64,000 nucleotides of DNA, taken from the NCBI GenBank assembly GCA_963728985.1, contig CAVSME010000002.1:62001-126000 (forward strand). Reading direction: 5' to 3'. A model generated the notes under the pieces. That model was given only the letters and a program-made list of their open reading frames with translations, was not told the DNA's origin and did not search any database. The stretch's first letter is position 1. Every line of letters starts with the position of its first letter. Shown in pieces: positions 1-9,322 of this stretch. This stretch comes from DASXAI01 sp963728985 (lineage in GTDB: Bacteria > Actinomycetota > Acidimicrobiia > Acidimicrobiales > Ilumatobacteraceae). A program made the translations under genes and the position numbers.

Positions 1-350
1 CCGTGGCGGTCCATCTCGTAGACGAAACCCTGCTTGTAGCCGTGGCCCTGCCCGTCGTCGAGCTGGCGGTTCCGGAACGCGAAGATGAAGCCGGCCTCGG
101 TCTCGGACGGCACGAGGTAGGGATCGTCGGGAGTGCCGTCCGCCGTGATCTGGCGCTGGCCCGACCCGTCAGGCCGCGAGATCCAGATGTTGTCGGCCTT
201 GACGAACACGATGCTGCCCGCCGCCGTCACCGCCCCGGCCGGCGCCGCGCTCGTCGCGAGTACCAGGCCGACGACGAGCATCGCCGATGCGCTCAGTACC
301 GATCCGCACCTCCGCGCCCGCGTCCAGTTCCGCTCCATGAGCCGTGTCAT
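1..350 (-). CDS. secreted PD40/TolB-like beta-propeller protein, N-terminal part
   Basis: The reading frame is open from an ATG at 350 to the left edge of the window, so only about 116 residues are visible. A basic start (MTRLMERNWTRARR) and a hydrophobic stretch ending in an Ala-rich APAGA site form a signal peptide. The next residues, IVFVKADNIWISRPDGSG followed by QRQITADGTPDDPY, have the blade pattern of TolB/PD40 propellers. A second ATG at 338 is possible. It is probably an exported or surface protein; its ligand cannot be inferred. The C-terminus lies outside the window. Confidence 0.6.
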   Translation of the reverse strand, partial: MTRLMERNWTRARRCGSVLSASAMLVVGLVLATSAAPAGAVTAAGSIVFVKADNIWISRPDGSGQRQITADGTPDDPYLVPSETEAGFIFAFRNRQLDDGQGHGYKQGFVYEMDRH

Positions 351-554
351 CCCCGCTCCCCCTCAGGCCGTCGCATCAGCGCGCTACCCGCGAAAGCGTG
401 TACCCATACACCTATCTCGAGGCGGCCGATGGATCTCACGCATCGGGTTCGTGACAGCACCGGTGATCACCCGATGCCCCAGTGACCCGCCGGCCGTGCA
501 CCGCCGGCGGCGATCGATCGGCAAGACTCTCCGCCGATCGCACAAGGAGGTCAC

Positions 555-1733
555 GTGGGGGCGCTGGACGGGATCCGGGTGGTCGAGGCGGGGCTGCTCG
601 TGCAGGGGCCCCAGGCGGCGGCCACCCTCGGTGAGTGGGGGGCCGACGTCATCAAGGTCGAGCTGCCCTTCTTCGGCGACCAGTCGCGCTGGATCCCGGT
701 CGCCCACGGCGACGGGCGGGCGCCCTACTTCATGGGCTGCAACCGCGGGAAGCGCAGCATCACGATCGACCTGCGGGTCCCCGACGGCCGGGAGCTCTTC
801 TTGCAGCTGGCCGAGGGCGCCGACGTCGTGATCACCAACTTCAAGCCGGGGACGATGGAGGCGTGGGGCCTCGGCTACGAGGACGTGGCCGCTCGCAACC
901 CGGCCATCGTCTACGCCGCCGGATCCACGTTCGGCACCATCGGGCCCGATGCCCAGCGGGAGGGCGCCGACCTGGCCGCCCAGGCCGCTGGCGGGCTCAT
1001 CAGCACCACCGGCCGGCCGGGCGGCGATCCCACACCCGTGGGCGCCACCGTGGCCGACCACACCGCTTGCCAGAACATCGTGAGCGGGGTCCTGGCCGCC
1101 CTCGTGGCCCGCCAGCGCACCGGCCGGGGCCAGCGCGTCGACACGTCACTCGTGGGCGGTCAGATCTGGGCCCAGGCCAGCGAGTACACCCGTTGCCTCC
1201 TGGCCGGCGCACCGGCCGGGCCCGCCAACCAGGGCAGCGCCCTCATCCCGGGCATCTACGCCATCTTCCCCACCGCCGACGGCTGGATCGCCATCGTCGG
1301 GGTGGCCGGTCCCGCCCGCGACCTGTTCTTCGACGTCATCGGGCGGCCCGAGCTGAAGGCGCGCTTCCCCCAGCTCCTCTACTGGAACGACGAGAAGTCC
1401 GAGCTGTGGCCCCTCCTCAACGAGGCGTTCTCCGCCCGCACGACGGCCGAGTGGTGCGACCTGCTGCGCGAGGCCGGACTGCGCTACGCGCCGGTGCGCG
1501 ACCACAGCCAGGTCATCGCCGACCGGGCCATGTGGGACAACGGCTACTTCGCCACCCTCGACGGTCCGAACGGTCCGGTGGACGCCGTCCTCGCTCCCGT
1601 GCGCTTCAGCGACACGCCCGCCGAACCCCGTGCCGCCGCCCCCGAGCTCGGCCAGCACACCGAGGAGATCCTCCTCGAGCTCGGCCGCGACTGGGACGAC
1701 ATCACCCGCCTCCGCGACGCCGGCGTGGTGTAG
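555..1733 (+). CDS. CaiB/BaiF (class III) CoA-transferase family protein
   Basis: This 392-residue protein moves CoA between acyl groups. The start MGALDGIRVVEAG, the segment ADVIKVE, the pattern GCNRGKRSITIDLR and the C-terminal motif LGQHTEEIL are typical of formyl-CoA transferase/alpha-methylacyl-CoA racemase relatives. The Asp in VADHTACQN (about residue 168) fits the family's catalytic Asp. The GTG start at 555 is set by the strong AAGGAGG at 544-550. The gene stands alone, facing the GGDEF-EAL gene with 8 bp between stops. Substrate unknown; lipid or organic-acid CoA metabolism is likely. Confidence 0.88.
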   Translation: MGALDGIRVVEAGLLVQGPQAAATLGEWGADVIKVELPFFGDQSRWIPVAHGDGRAPYFMGCNRGKRSITIDLRVPDGRELFLQLAEGADVVITNFKPGTMEAWGLGYEDVAARNPAIVYAAGSTFGTIGPDAQREGADLAAQAAGGLISTTGRPGGDPTPVGATVADHTACQNIVSGVLAALVARQRTGRGQRVDTSLVGGQIWAQASEYTRCLLAGAPAGPANQGSALIPGIYAIFPTADGWIAIVGVAGPARDLFFDVIGRPELKARFPQLLYWNDEKSELWPLLNEAFSARTTAEWCDLLREAGLRYAPVRDHSQVIADRAMWDNGYFATLDGPNGPVDAVLAPVRFSDTPAEPRAAAPELGQHTEEILLELGRDWDDITRLRDAGVV

Positions 1734-1741
1734 CCGACCGG

Positions 1742-4244
1742 CTACTTGCCGGTGTAGCTGAAGTGCCCGCCGAGGAGGAGCTGCTCCACCTCGGGCGAAC
1801 TGGTCGGGCGGGCGAAGTAGTAGCCCTGCACGACATCGCAACCGAGGTCGCCCAGCATCTCGATCGTCACCTCGTCCTCGACACCCTCGGCGATGACCAT
1901 CAGGTCGAGGTTGCGGGCGAGGTCGATGGTCGATCGGACGATGGAGGCGAGGTCGCCGTCGATGGCCATGTCCCGCACGAACGACTTGTCGATCTTCACC
2001 TCGTCGACCGGGAGGCGCTTGAGGTAGGAGAGCGACGAGTAGCCAGTGCCGAAGTCGTCGATGGCGAAGCGCACGCCGAGCTCGCGCAGCCGGTCGAGCA
2101 CGGCGATGCTGCGCTGCGGCTCGGCCATCACGGTCGACTCGGTGATCTCGAGGGTGAGCGCCTCGCCGGGCAGGCCGACCTCGCGCAGGATGTTGCGCAC
2201 GTCGGTCACCAGCGAGACGTCGATCAGGTTGCGGGCCGACACGTTCACCGACACCCGGAGATCGGGATCGCAGCGCCGCCACCGCACCAGCTCTTCCAGC
2301 GAGCTCTTGATGGCCCAGCGGGTGAGCGTGTGCACCATGCCCGACTGCTCGGCCAGTGAGATGAACTCGTCCGGCGACACCGGGCCGAAGACGGGGTGGG
2401 TCCAGCGGGCCAGCGCCTCCAGCGACACGATGCGGCGGGTGGCCAGGCTCACCTGGGGCTGGAAGGCGAGGTAGAGCCCATGGCTGTCGATGGCCTGGCG
2501 GAGATCGCCGGCCAGGCACAGGCGCCGGGTGCTCGAATGGTCGATCGAGCGGTCGTAGAGCTCGACGCCGCTGTGGCGATCCTTGGCCGCGTACATGGCG
2601 ATGTCGGCGTGCTGGAACAGGATCTTCGGGATCGCGGGAACTGAGCGGGGCCAGGGCCACACCGATGCTGACCTGCACTTCGAGCGAGAGCTGATCGATC
2701 ACGAAGGGCGTGTCGATCTCCTTCTCGATGGTGCGGGCCAGGGCCATGGCTTCGTCCACCGACGCCAGGCCGGCCACGACGAGACCGAACTCGTCGCCAC
2801 CGAGCCGGGCGATGAGGCCGCGCCGGCCGATCACCCGGGACAGCCGCCGCGCCACCTCGACGAGCAGGCTGTCACCGGTCTGGTGACCGAGCGTGTCGTT
2901 GACCTCCTTGAACCGGTCGAGGTCCATGAAGAACACGCCGAGCAGCGTCTCGTCGGTGTCGGCGATCAACAGCTCCTCCAGCCGGGCCACGAGCAGCTTG
3001 CGGTTGGCCAGCCCGGTGAGCGAATCGTGCAGGGCCGAGAACTCCTTCTCGGCCGCTTCGGCCCGCAACCGGTCAACCAGGTCGCCGACGCGCAGGGCGA
3101 TGGCGGTGTGGCGAGCGAACGTCTCCAGCACCTTCATGTCCTCGGTGTCGAAGGTGCTCACCTCACCGAGGCGGTTGGCCACGAGCAGCGCACCGGACGA
3201 GCCGTCGTCACGGGCGAAGGGCGAGGCGACGATGTCGCTCCAGCCACGATCGGCAAGGGCGCTGCGCAGCGGCGCGTCGCGCTGGTTGCGCCGCGACAGC
3301 ACGGGCGAGGCGGCGTGGAGCACCAGCGACTCGAGCCGCTTGGGGTCGGCGGTGCGGTCCACCTCGGTGACGATCTGGTCGCCGTCGAGGCGCTTGGTCA
3401 TCCAGCCGCCCTCGGGCAACGACACCACGAGCTCGGCGATCTCGGCGCTCATCAGCTCCCGGGACCGCTCCAGCGTGCGGCGCAGGACGTCGTCGGTGTC
3501 CGTCGCGCCGGACACCGAGGCGGTGAAGCGGTAGAGCAGCTCGAGGCTGGCGTAGCGGTTGCGCAGGCGGGTGAAGGCCCGCAGGCCGGTGTAGGCGACG
3601 CCGATGGCGACGACGACGAGCCACAGCCCCCGCCAGTCGTCCCACATGATCGTCACCGTTAGCACACCCAGCGCAGTCGTGACGAGGACGACGGCCCCGC
3701 CGAAGAGGAGGAGCGAGGCCGAGCGCTCGAGGCGGCGCAGGGACAGGGAGATCACCATGGTGATGGCGAGCGCCGAGATCACGAACGAGGCGAGGACGGC
3801 GGCGTAGCACGCCAGCCAGCCCTGCACGCTGACCACCGACGCCGAGCCGAGCACGGCCCGGAAGATCAGCGCCGCCACCGCCAGCTCCACCATGTTGTTG
3901 GCGAGGTTGAAGGCGAACTTGACCGGGCGCTGGCGCCGGCCGATGCCGAGCACGATGACGAGGCCCACCAGCTTGGCCACGAACAGGCCGCCCGGTGAGC
4001 AGAAGATGAGGCCGACCAGGGTGGGCACCGCCACCAGGTCGATGGAGTGGGCTTCGCCCTGGAAGGTGACGTTGGCGGCCAGCACGGTGGTGGCCACGAA
4101 CCCGGCGGCCAGGAGCCACCAGGGCAGGGAGAAGGGGGCGGCGACGCTGTCGACGTCGAGGATGCGCCACCACAGGACGCCGGCGACGGCCCCGAGGGCA
4201 GCGATGAAGCCCCACAGGGCCAGCATCGGGGGCCGCTTGCTCAT
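1742..4244 (-). pseudogene. membrane GAF-GGDEF-EAL protein interrupted by a single-base frameshift
   Basis: Starting at ATG 4244 (MSKRPPMLALWGF), the product has about seven membrane helices, a GAF domain (LELLYRFTASVSG onward), and a GGDEF domain with LHDSLTGLANR and an intact GGDEF. The frame breaks near 2618-2626 after SRDPED; the expected continuation LFQHADIAMYAAK lies one base out of phase, as if one C were extra in GATCCTG. The remainder encodes a full EAL domain (SLEALARW, DDFGTGYSS, KIDKSF, IAEGVEDE). Intact, it would make and degrade cyclic-di-GMP at the membrane. Either a recent pseudogene or an assembly error; both halves look otherwise conserved. Confidence 0.85.
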
Positions 4245-4472
4245 GGCTTTAACCCGCGTTGCGTGGGCATTTGCCTTCCTGGAGTGATCGAGGCCCCCAG
4301 GGGCTCTACGATCAACCACACCACGCGGCGGAAGGAGCGCGGATGGTGACAGGACGACACACCGCGGGCAAGGCGGTGCGGATCGAACCGAGTGGTTCGC
4401 GCCCTGGCATCCCTCACTCCCCCCGCCAAGCGTGGGTCTCGAGCCGGGCACGACCCGAGAGGAGGTTTCGGC

Positions 4473-4499
4473 ATGAGCCGTCGCAACAACTGGCTGTGA
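4473..4499 (+). CDS. 8-codon leader ORF (MSRRNNWL) upstream of an MFS exporter
   Basis: A minimal ORF ATG-AGC-CGT-CGC-AAC-AAC-TGG-CTG-TGA has a textbook AGGAGG at 4460-4465, seven bases from the ATG, better than most genes here. Its last two codons and stop lie inside the left arm of the hairpin at 4492-4530. This is the layout of a leader peptide that senses ribosome progress. I infer attenuation of the downstream transporter gene; expression of the peptide is not shown by the sequence. Confidence 0.55.
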   Translation: MSRRNNWL

Positions 4500-4530
4500 G
4501 GCTCACCAGGTTCTGGTGAACCCCACAGCC
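4492..4530 (+). promoter_or_regulatory. leader hairpin overlapping the uORF stop (candidate attenuator)
   Basis: GGCTGTG (4492-4498) pairs with CACAGCC (4524-4530), and inside it TCACCAG (4503-4509) pairs with CTGGTGA (4513-4519) around the loop GTT. Both stems are perfect. A ribosome stalled on or terminating at the leader ORF would occupy the outer 5' arm. No U-run follows, so a terminator of the usual type is not proven. The hairpin lies about 160 bases before the exporter start. Confidence 0.5.
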
Positions 4531-4690
4531 GATAGGCACGGTCGGCCGTCGCACACCCCTTCCACGAGGAACGACGGTTGACCAGCACCACCGGGCGGTC
4601 CGGGGTCGCAGGCGAAGCGCCTGCCTCCGGGCCGCTCGGCATCTTGAAATGCCTGCTGAACTTGGCTGCATGGACCGGGAGGGACCATCC

Positions 4691-5929
4691 ATGGAAGCAC
4701 CGCCCGCGGAGCGCCGCGCCGTTCTCGGCCGCGCCTTCCGGCTGGTGCAACTGGCGACCGGCATCTCCGGTCTCGGCGACGGGCTCGTCCTGGCGGCCTT
4801 TCCCCTCCTGGCTGCACGACTGACCGACGACCCCCAGCTGGTGGTGGCCGTGACCGTAGCGTCGCGGCTGCCGTGGCTGCTCGTGGCCCTGCCCGCCGGC
4901 GCCCTGGTGGATCGCCGCGACCGGCGCCGCCTCGTGGTGACCGTGGAGGCGGCCCGAGCCGTCGTGCTGGCGATCTTCGCTGTGGCCGTCTTCACGGGCC
5001 ACGCCTCGCTCGCCCTGCTGCTCGTCACCGTGTTCCTCGTCGGCACCGGCGAGACGCTCGTCACGAGCGCCAACCACGCCGTGCTGCCCGAGCTCGTGCC
5101 GCCGCAGCGCCTGGCCAACGCCAACGGCACCCTCTTCTCCACCGAGACCGCCACCGAGAACCTGGCCGGTCCGGCCATCGGCGGTGTGCTCTTCGCCGCC
5201 GCCATGGTGCTGCCGTTCGCCGTCGACGCCGTGAGCTTCGGCCTCGCCGCCCTCCTGCTGGCCGTGGCGCTGCCCCGCAACCTGCACCGTCCGACGACGC
5301 CGCCCGTGACCCGGCTGCGGGCGGACGTGGCCGAAGGCTTCTCGTACTTCGTGCACCACCCGACGCTGCGGCTGATCGGTCTGCTCACCGCGTCGCTGGC
5401 CTTCTGCCAAGCGATCGTGTTCGGCCCGCTCGTGCTGTTCGCCCTGGACGGTCTCGGCCTGTCCGACGCCGGCTACGGCTTGCTGCTCGGCGTGGCCGCC
5501 ATCGGCAACGTGCTCGGCGGCGCCGTGGCCGGCCGGCTCGACCAGCAGTTCGGCGCCCGCGTGCTGCTGCCCTTCGGCGGCGTGCTGGCGGCGGCCGCCT
5601 ACGTGGTGTGCGGCCTGTCGACCGGACTGGCGCTGGCCGCCATCGCGCTCGGCATCGAGGCGGTGGCCGTGGCGCTCGGCAACGTGGCCAACCTGACCCT
5701 GCGCCAGCGCCTCATCCCGAGTGAGCTCCTCGGCCGGGTGGGCAACGTGTTGCGCTTCTTCATCTTCGGCGCGATACCGCTCGGCGGACTGCTCGGCGGC
5801 TCCCTGGTGGAGTGGTTCGGCGTGCGCGCCCCGTTCGCCGGCGCCGCCCTGCTGCAGTTCATCGCGGTGGCCGCGCTCGCACCGCCGCTGGTGCGACGAC
5901 TCGGCACCGTGCCCGCCGGCTCGACGTGA
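4691..5929 (+). CDS. MFS transporter (MFS_3/Enterobactin exporter-like drug efflux family)
   Basis: A roughly 412-residue membrane protein with about 12 helices. It begins after a short polar N-terminus with FRLVQLATGISGLGDGL and contains PAGALVDRRDRRRLV, the cytoplasmic loop 2-3 motif of major facilitators. It resembles the MFS_3 group, which includes macrolide and siderophore exporters. The ATG at 4691 is chosen for the GGGAGGG at 4677-4683; in-frame ATGs at 4649 and 4670 lack a site. The leader ORF plus hairpin upstream suggests inducible expression by a translation-stalling compound. Substrate is inferred, not seen. Confidence 0.85.
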   Translation: MEAPPAERRAVLGRAFRLVQLATGISGLGDGLVLAAFPLLAARLTDDPQLVVAVTVASRLPWLLVALPAGALVDRRDRRRLVVTVEAARAVVLAIFAVAVFTGHASLALLLVTVFLVGTGETLVTSANHAVLPELVPPQRLANANGTLFSTETATENLAGPAIGGVLFAAAMVLPFAVDAVSFGLAALLLAVALPRNLHRPTTPPVTRLRADVAEGFSYFVHHPTLRLIGLLTASLAFCQAIVFGPLVLFALDGLGLSDAGYGLLLGVAAIGNVLGGAVAGRLDQQFGARVLLPFGGVLAAAAYVVCGLSTGLALAAIALGIEAVAVALGNVANLTLRQRLIPSELLGRVGNVLRFFIFGAIPLGGLLGGSLVEWFGVRAPFAGAALLQFIAVAALAPPLVRRLGTVPAGST

Positions 5930-6462
5930 TAGCGGCGTCGCCGGCGAGATCACCGACTGCTTGCCTCGCTTGTCCTCGATTCGCTCGTCCGCCATGTCTC
6001 ACCCCCGCCGTTGCTCGTGCCGTCGTGTCATCCCTATGGACGGCGCGTGGTCACGACTATTACGTCGCCGAGCAACTTCTCGATCACCTTCCGCGTCTTT
6101 TCCACACTCCGTAATCCGCCGACCACACTCGGTCCCATTGCGGAACTTCGGAGCGGGGATCGAGCGCCGTGCCGGCACCGTATCGCCTGCGCCGAGGGTG
6201 CCGTGACCGAGATGGGTGCCGCGCCGCGCCGGGCCCGGGTGGTGCCGAAGAGCCTTGTCCGTATGGGTCATTGGCACCATCAGGGGTCAATGCCACCGAG
6301 CGCGAGCGGTGCTCGAGCGCGGCAGCGCCAGCGCGTGTGCCTCCTAGACGGCGGCGACGATCAATCGTCACGCGGCCACGCATAGGCCGTATTTCCTACC
6401 TATCGCCGCGCCGGCGAACCCGACCGGTGCAGTTGCAACGATCGCACCGACCCGGAACGACC
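5930..6462. other. gene-free stretch between convergent genes
   Basis: I find no convincing coding region here: open frames on both strands lack ribosome sites and recognisable domains. It separates the MFS gene from the convergent secreted-protein gene and is followed by two strong hairpins. Confidence 0.5.
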
Positions 6463-6492
6463 GATGGCGTCCCCCGGTTGGGGGACGCCATC
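6463..6492 (-). terminator. perfect 13-bp hairpin, probable terminator
   Basis: GATGGCGTCCCCC and GGGGGACGCCATC form a perfect 13-bp stem around a GGTT loop. It lies about 80 bases downstream of the stop of the secreted-protein gene and, from the other side, downstream of the MFS gene, so it may act on both. Confidence 0.6.
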
Positions 6493-6530
6493 ATCACCAC
6501 TACATGTCCCGGCGTGATCGCCGAGAGCGA

Positions 6531-6570
6531 AGGCGGTGCGGAGGCAGGGGGGCGAGCCTCCGCACCGCCT
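6531..6570 (-). terminator. perfect 15-bp hairpin just after the secreted-protein stop
   Basis: AGGCGGTGCGGAGGC (6531-6545) is fully complementary to 6556-6570, with a 10-base loop. It starts five bases beyond the stop codon of the minus-strand gene. The tail is not T-rich, as is usual for intrinsic terminators in high-GC actinobacteria. Confidence 0.65.
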
Positions 6571-6575
6571 CCGAC

Positions 6576-7598
6576 CTAGGCCACCTTGGTGGCGTTGTAG
6601 GCGACCGCCGATGACTGGACGTCGCCGGTCGCCAGCGTCGACGCAGCGGCGCTGCACATCAGATCGGCCGACTGGCCGGCCGTCAGCGTCGCCTGACCGA
6701 GGGCGTTGACCTCCGTCGAGGAGCCGAGGTCCACCGCACCGGCGAGCAACGAAGCCACCAGCGTCTGGCGGAACGTCGGACCGGCCGCATCGGGCCCCAC
6801 CCGCCACGTGCACGCCAGCTCGGGGTTCACGCCCAGGCCGAGTGTCGCCGTCTTGGTGATCGAGGTGGAGCCGTCCAGCACGTAGGTGCCGTCCTCGGTC
6901 GCTGTGAAGGTGGCGACGGGCTGCTCGGTGGCGCCGAGCGGGACCGGCGTATCCACTTGACCGAAGCTCTGCCCCGACGAGCGGTTGATGCCGGTGGCGT
7001 CGGCCGCGCTGGCCAGCGGGACGGTGTAGCCGACCAGGTCGACGGCCAGGTTGGTGGCGCCGGCGAAGTTGTAGAACGACACCTGCCCATCCGTGCCCAG
7101 CCGGGCGAAGGTCAGGTTGGGGGTCACCAGGCCGGGTTCGGCGTTGTTGGCCGACGCCAGCGGCCGGGGCTCGCCCGTCGGCCACACGGTGATGAACGAC
7201 TTGGCGTCGGCGTCTTCGTCGACGGTGATGTTCAACACGGCCGAGACCGCGTCGCTCGGCACGGGGGCCGACGCCCGGTTCGGCGCCGGCGTGGTGAGCG
7301 GCAGGTCGACCTGCTGGCCGGCGCCGAGCTTGCCCGCCGCCGGCACGCCGATCGGACCGTTGGTCGGCCCCCGGGTGTCGAGCACCCGGGTGGGGGTGAC
7401 GGCCACGAACACCTCGCCGTCGGCCGGTACGGCCGCCGGCGCCGCCGCCGCGGTCGAACGGGTGCTCGGCCGGTCGGCCGCCCCCGCCAGCTGGGTGCCG
7501 GCCAGCACGAGAGCGCCGATGGCGACCACGATGCCGAACTTCGTACCCGGCTCGGCCAGGATCTGGCGCACCCCTGATTTCCGCCGTGGGGTTTCCAT
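6576..7598 (-). CDS. secreted protein with LDTR motif domain
   Basis: The 340-residue protein has one N-terminal membrane segment (FGIVVAIGALVLAGTQLAGA) that can act as signal or anchor, then a segment with VAVTPTRVLDTRGP. The LDTR motif with a following beta-rich block (AVLNITVDEDADAKSFITVW, then LTFARLGTDGQVSFYNFAG and AVDLVGY) is the same module found three times in the SGNH hydrolase at 13.2 kb. The remainder (LVASLLAGAVDLGSS) is not recognised. A GAGGAGG eight bases before the ATG fixes the start. Extracellular role, perhaps cell-envelope binding, is inferred. Confidence 0.7.
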   Translation of the reverse strand: METPRRKSGVRQILAEPGTKFGIVVAIGALVLAGTQLAGAADRPSTRSTAAAAPAAVPADGEVFVAVTPTRVLDTRGPTNGPIGVPAAGKLGAGQQVDLPLTTPAPNRASAPVPSDAVSAVLNITVDEDADAKSFITVWPTGEPRPLASANNAEPGLVTPNLTFARLGTDGQVSFYNFAGATNLAVDLVGYTVPLASAADATGINRSSGQSFGQVDTPVPLGATEQPVATFTATEDGTYVLDGSTSITKTATLGLGVNPELACTWRVGPDAAGPTFRQTLVASLLAGAVDLGSSTEVNALGQATLTAGQSADLMCSAAASTLATGDVQSSAVAYNATKVA

Positions 7599-7703
7599 GG
7601 GAACTGCCTCCTCTCGACCACAGGAACCACGGTTGGTGGTCGCCTGACTGCGTCGTGTGCGAATGGGGACCCCGCCGGCCCCCGGTGATCACGCTTCGTC
7701 TGA

Positions 7704-7719
7704 TGTGACTTCCGTCACT
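7704..7719 (-). promoter_or_regulatory. CRP/FNR-like inverted repeat upstream of the secreted-protein gene
   Basis: TGTGA-N6-TCACT differs from the CRP consensus TGTGA-N6-TCACA at one base. It lies about 106 bases before the start of the minus-strand gene at 6576-7598. Its regulator is unknown; the match could be chance in one short motif. Confidence 0.3.
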
Positions 7720-7750
7720 GCCAGATCCTGTCTCTGCCCTTCGGGTGAGA

Positions 7751-8374
7751 TCACACCAACCCGTGGCTGACGGCGACGCGAGCGGCGTGCTGGCGCCGGC
7801 GCACGTCGAGCTTGGCGTAGATGTTGGCCAGGTGGGACTTCACCGTCTCGGCCCCGATGTGCAGCTCGGCGGCTATTTCGCGGTTCGACTGCCCCTCGAC
7901 GACGTGGCGCAGCACCGCCTGCTCGCGCGCCGTCAGCCCATAGGGCAACCGCTCGTCCGATCCGGGCCGTCCGATCGACATGGCCCCCACGAGGGACGGC
8001 GCCAGGTACCGGGCGCCCCGCCAGGCATGGTCGAGGGCCTGGTCCAGCTCGTCGTCGGGGGCGTCCCGGCGGGCCACCACCGTGGCCCCGGCGTCGAAGA
8101 GCTGCAACAGGACCCGCCGATCGGCGGCGCCCGGCAGGGCCACCACCACCGCCCCGGCGCGCGCCCCGCGCGCCACGACATCGACCGGCGTGAGATCCGT
8201 GCACGCCCCCACCACCAGCACCGTCGCCCGCCGTCCCACCGTCTCGGCCGCCAGCGCGTCCAGACCGGCCATCCCCGTCCGGCACGCCAGCACCGGATGG
8301 GCGCCTCGCCGGGCCAGGGCCGCGGTCAGGCCGGTTCTCACGACCGCCCACTCGTCGATCACTACGCCGTACAT
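7751..8374 (-). CDS. LuxR-family regulator with atypical receiver-like domain
   Basis: A 207-residue protein. Residues about 1-125 have receiver-like spacing (VVIDEWAVVRTGL; DAGATVVARRDAPDDEL), but the strand that should carry the phosphoacceptor Asp reads TVLVVGACTD, so phosphorylation is doubtful. The C-terminus is a clear LuxR helix-turn-helix (LTAREQAVLRHVVEGQSNRE, then HIGAETVKSHLANIYAKL). A GGAGG lies before the ATG at 8374. No histidine kinase is adjacent. It lies beside a second LuxR protein and a sigma factor, suggesting a local regulatory unit. Confidence 0.85.
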   Translation of the reverse strand: MYGVVIDEWAVVRTGLTAALARRGAHPVLACRTGMAGLDALAAETVGRRATVLVVGACTDLTPVDVVARGARAGAVVVALPGAADRRVLLQLFDAGATVVARRDAPDDELDQALDHAWRGARYLAPSLVGAMSIGRPGSDERLPYGLTAREQAVLRHVVEGQSNREIAAELHIGAETVKSHLANIYAKLDVRRRQHAARVAVSHGLV

Positions 8375-8390
8375 CTGTACCTCCGCCGTT

Positions 8391-8419
8391 CACCACTAGA
8401 TGTAGTCATTACACCACTA
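8391..8419 (-). promoter_or_regulatory. direct repeats CACCACTA, 21 bp apart, before the LuxR gene
   Basis: CACCACTA occurs at 8391-8398 and 8412-8419, exactly two helical turns apart. On the coding (minus) strand the spacer reads TAATGACTACATC, which could hold the -10 element. This fits an operator for a dimeric regulator, perhaps one of the flanking LuxR proteins. Confidence 0.4.
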
Positions 8420-8448
8420 CTTGCAGGAAAATGCCTGACGCGTTCGAC

Positions 8449-9135
8449 TCAATTCCGCTGGGGCGGGGCGACCAGGCCCCGGCGCAGCCCGATGGCCACC
8501 GCTTGGAGCTTCGAATGGGCCCCCAGCCGGGCGAAGATGTGCTGGACGTGGTTGCGCACCGTGTGGTGGCTCAGGTGCAGCCGCTCGGCGATCTCGTGGT
8601 TGGACGCCCCGTCGGCCATCAGCTGTAGGACGTCGGCTTCCCTGCGGCTCAGCAGGCGCGCCGAGGAATCCTCGCCCGCTTGGAGCAGCACCGGCAGGAG
8701 CGCCGGGGCCACCACCACGCGCCCAGCGACGACCTGGTGGATGGCGTCGACCAGCTCGTCGAGGCGCTGGTCCTTGCTGAGGAAGCCTGACGCACCAGCG
8801 TCCAGGGCGCGGGTGAGCGACCGGTGGTCGGGCGACGTGGTCAGCACCACCACCCGGGCGGCGGACGGACGGCGGGTCAAGGCGGGGATGGCGGCGGGCG
8901 CCTCACCGTCGCGCAGGCGGAAGGCCACCAGGATGACGTCGGGCCGCAGGGCGCGGGCGGCGTCGATCCCGGCCGCCAGGGTGTCCTCGACGGCGACGAC
9001 CTCCAGGTCGTCGATGCGATCGAGGCCGGCGTGGAGGGCGTCGGCCACCATGCCGAGGCGCTCGATGATCAAGACCCGCACCGGGGCGCGCGCCATCGCG
9101 GCGCGTGTCGTCGTCCCATCCGACAGGTCCGCCAT
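8449..9135 (-). CDS. LuxR-family response regulator with degenerate receiver
   Basis: The N-terminal receiver has the late motifs (VVVLTTSP with Thr, GFLSKDQ with Lys), but the acidic pair reads IIER and the phosphoacceptor position reads DVILVAFRLRDG, where Ala-Phe replaces the usual Asp-Leu. The C-terminal HTH is complete (LLSRREADVLQLMADGASN, HLSHHTVRNHVQHIFARLG). It is therefore probably phosphorylation-independent. ATG 9135 is preceded by a modest GGGAGCAGGTG; an in-frame ATG at about 9096 (MARAPVRVLI) is an alternative. It diverges from the sigma-factor gene. Confidence 0.85.
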   Translation of the reverse strand: MADLSDGTTTRAAMARAPVRVLIIERLGMVADALHAGLDRIDDLEVVAVEDTLAAGIDAARALRPDVILVAFRLRDGEAPAAIPALTRRPSAARVVVLTTSPDHRSLTRALDAGASGFLSKDQRLDELVDAIHQVVAGRVVVAPALLPVLLQAGEDSSARLLSRREADVLQLMADGASNHEIAERLHLSHHTVRNHVQHIFARLGAHSKLQAVAIGLRRGLVAPPQRN

Positions 9136-9322
9136 GTCACCTGCTCCCGCCGAACCCGTGCCGTCGGCGCCGCCCGCCGGCGCCTCCAGATGACACGGAG
9201 TGTGGTGGTATGACCGCGCACAATACACAGCCCCGCACCTGCTGGCAACTGCCACCCGGCCAGGGGAGGCGCGGCGCCACAATCCCCCGCGGAGAGGGAG
9301 GGCCGCGCTGCTCAGCGTGCCG

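Noticed and set aside
1146..2617. 1101-codon minus-strand frame continuing past the GGDEF domain
   Set aside because: Beyond about 2620 it is out-of-frame EAL sequence and then antisense of the CoA-transferase; residue composition becomes Arg/Pro/His-rich.
4241..5995. 584-codon minus-strand frame
   Set aside because: It is antisense to the MFS transporter, lacks motifs and has low-complexity Glu/His/Gln composition.
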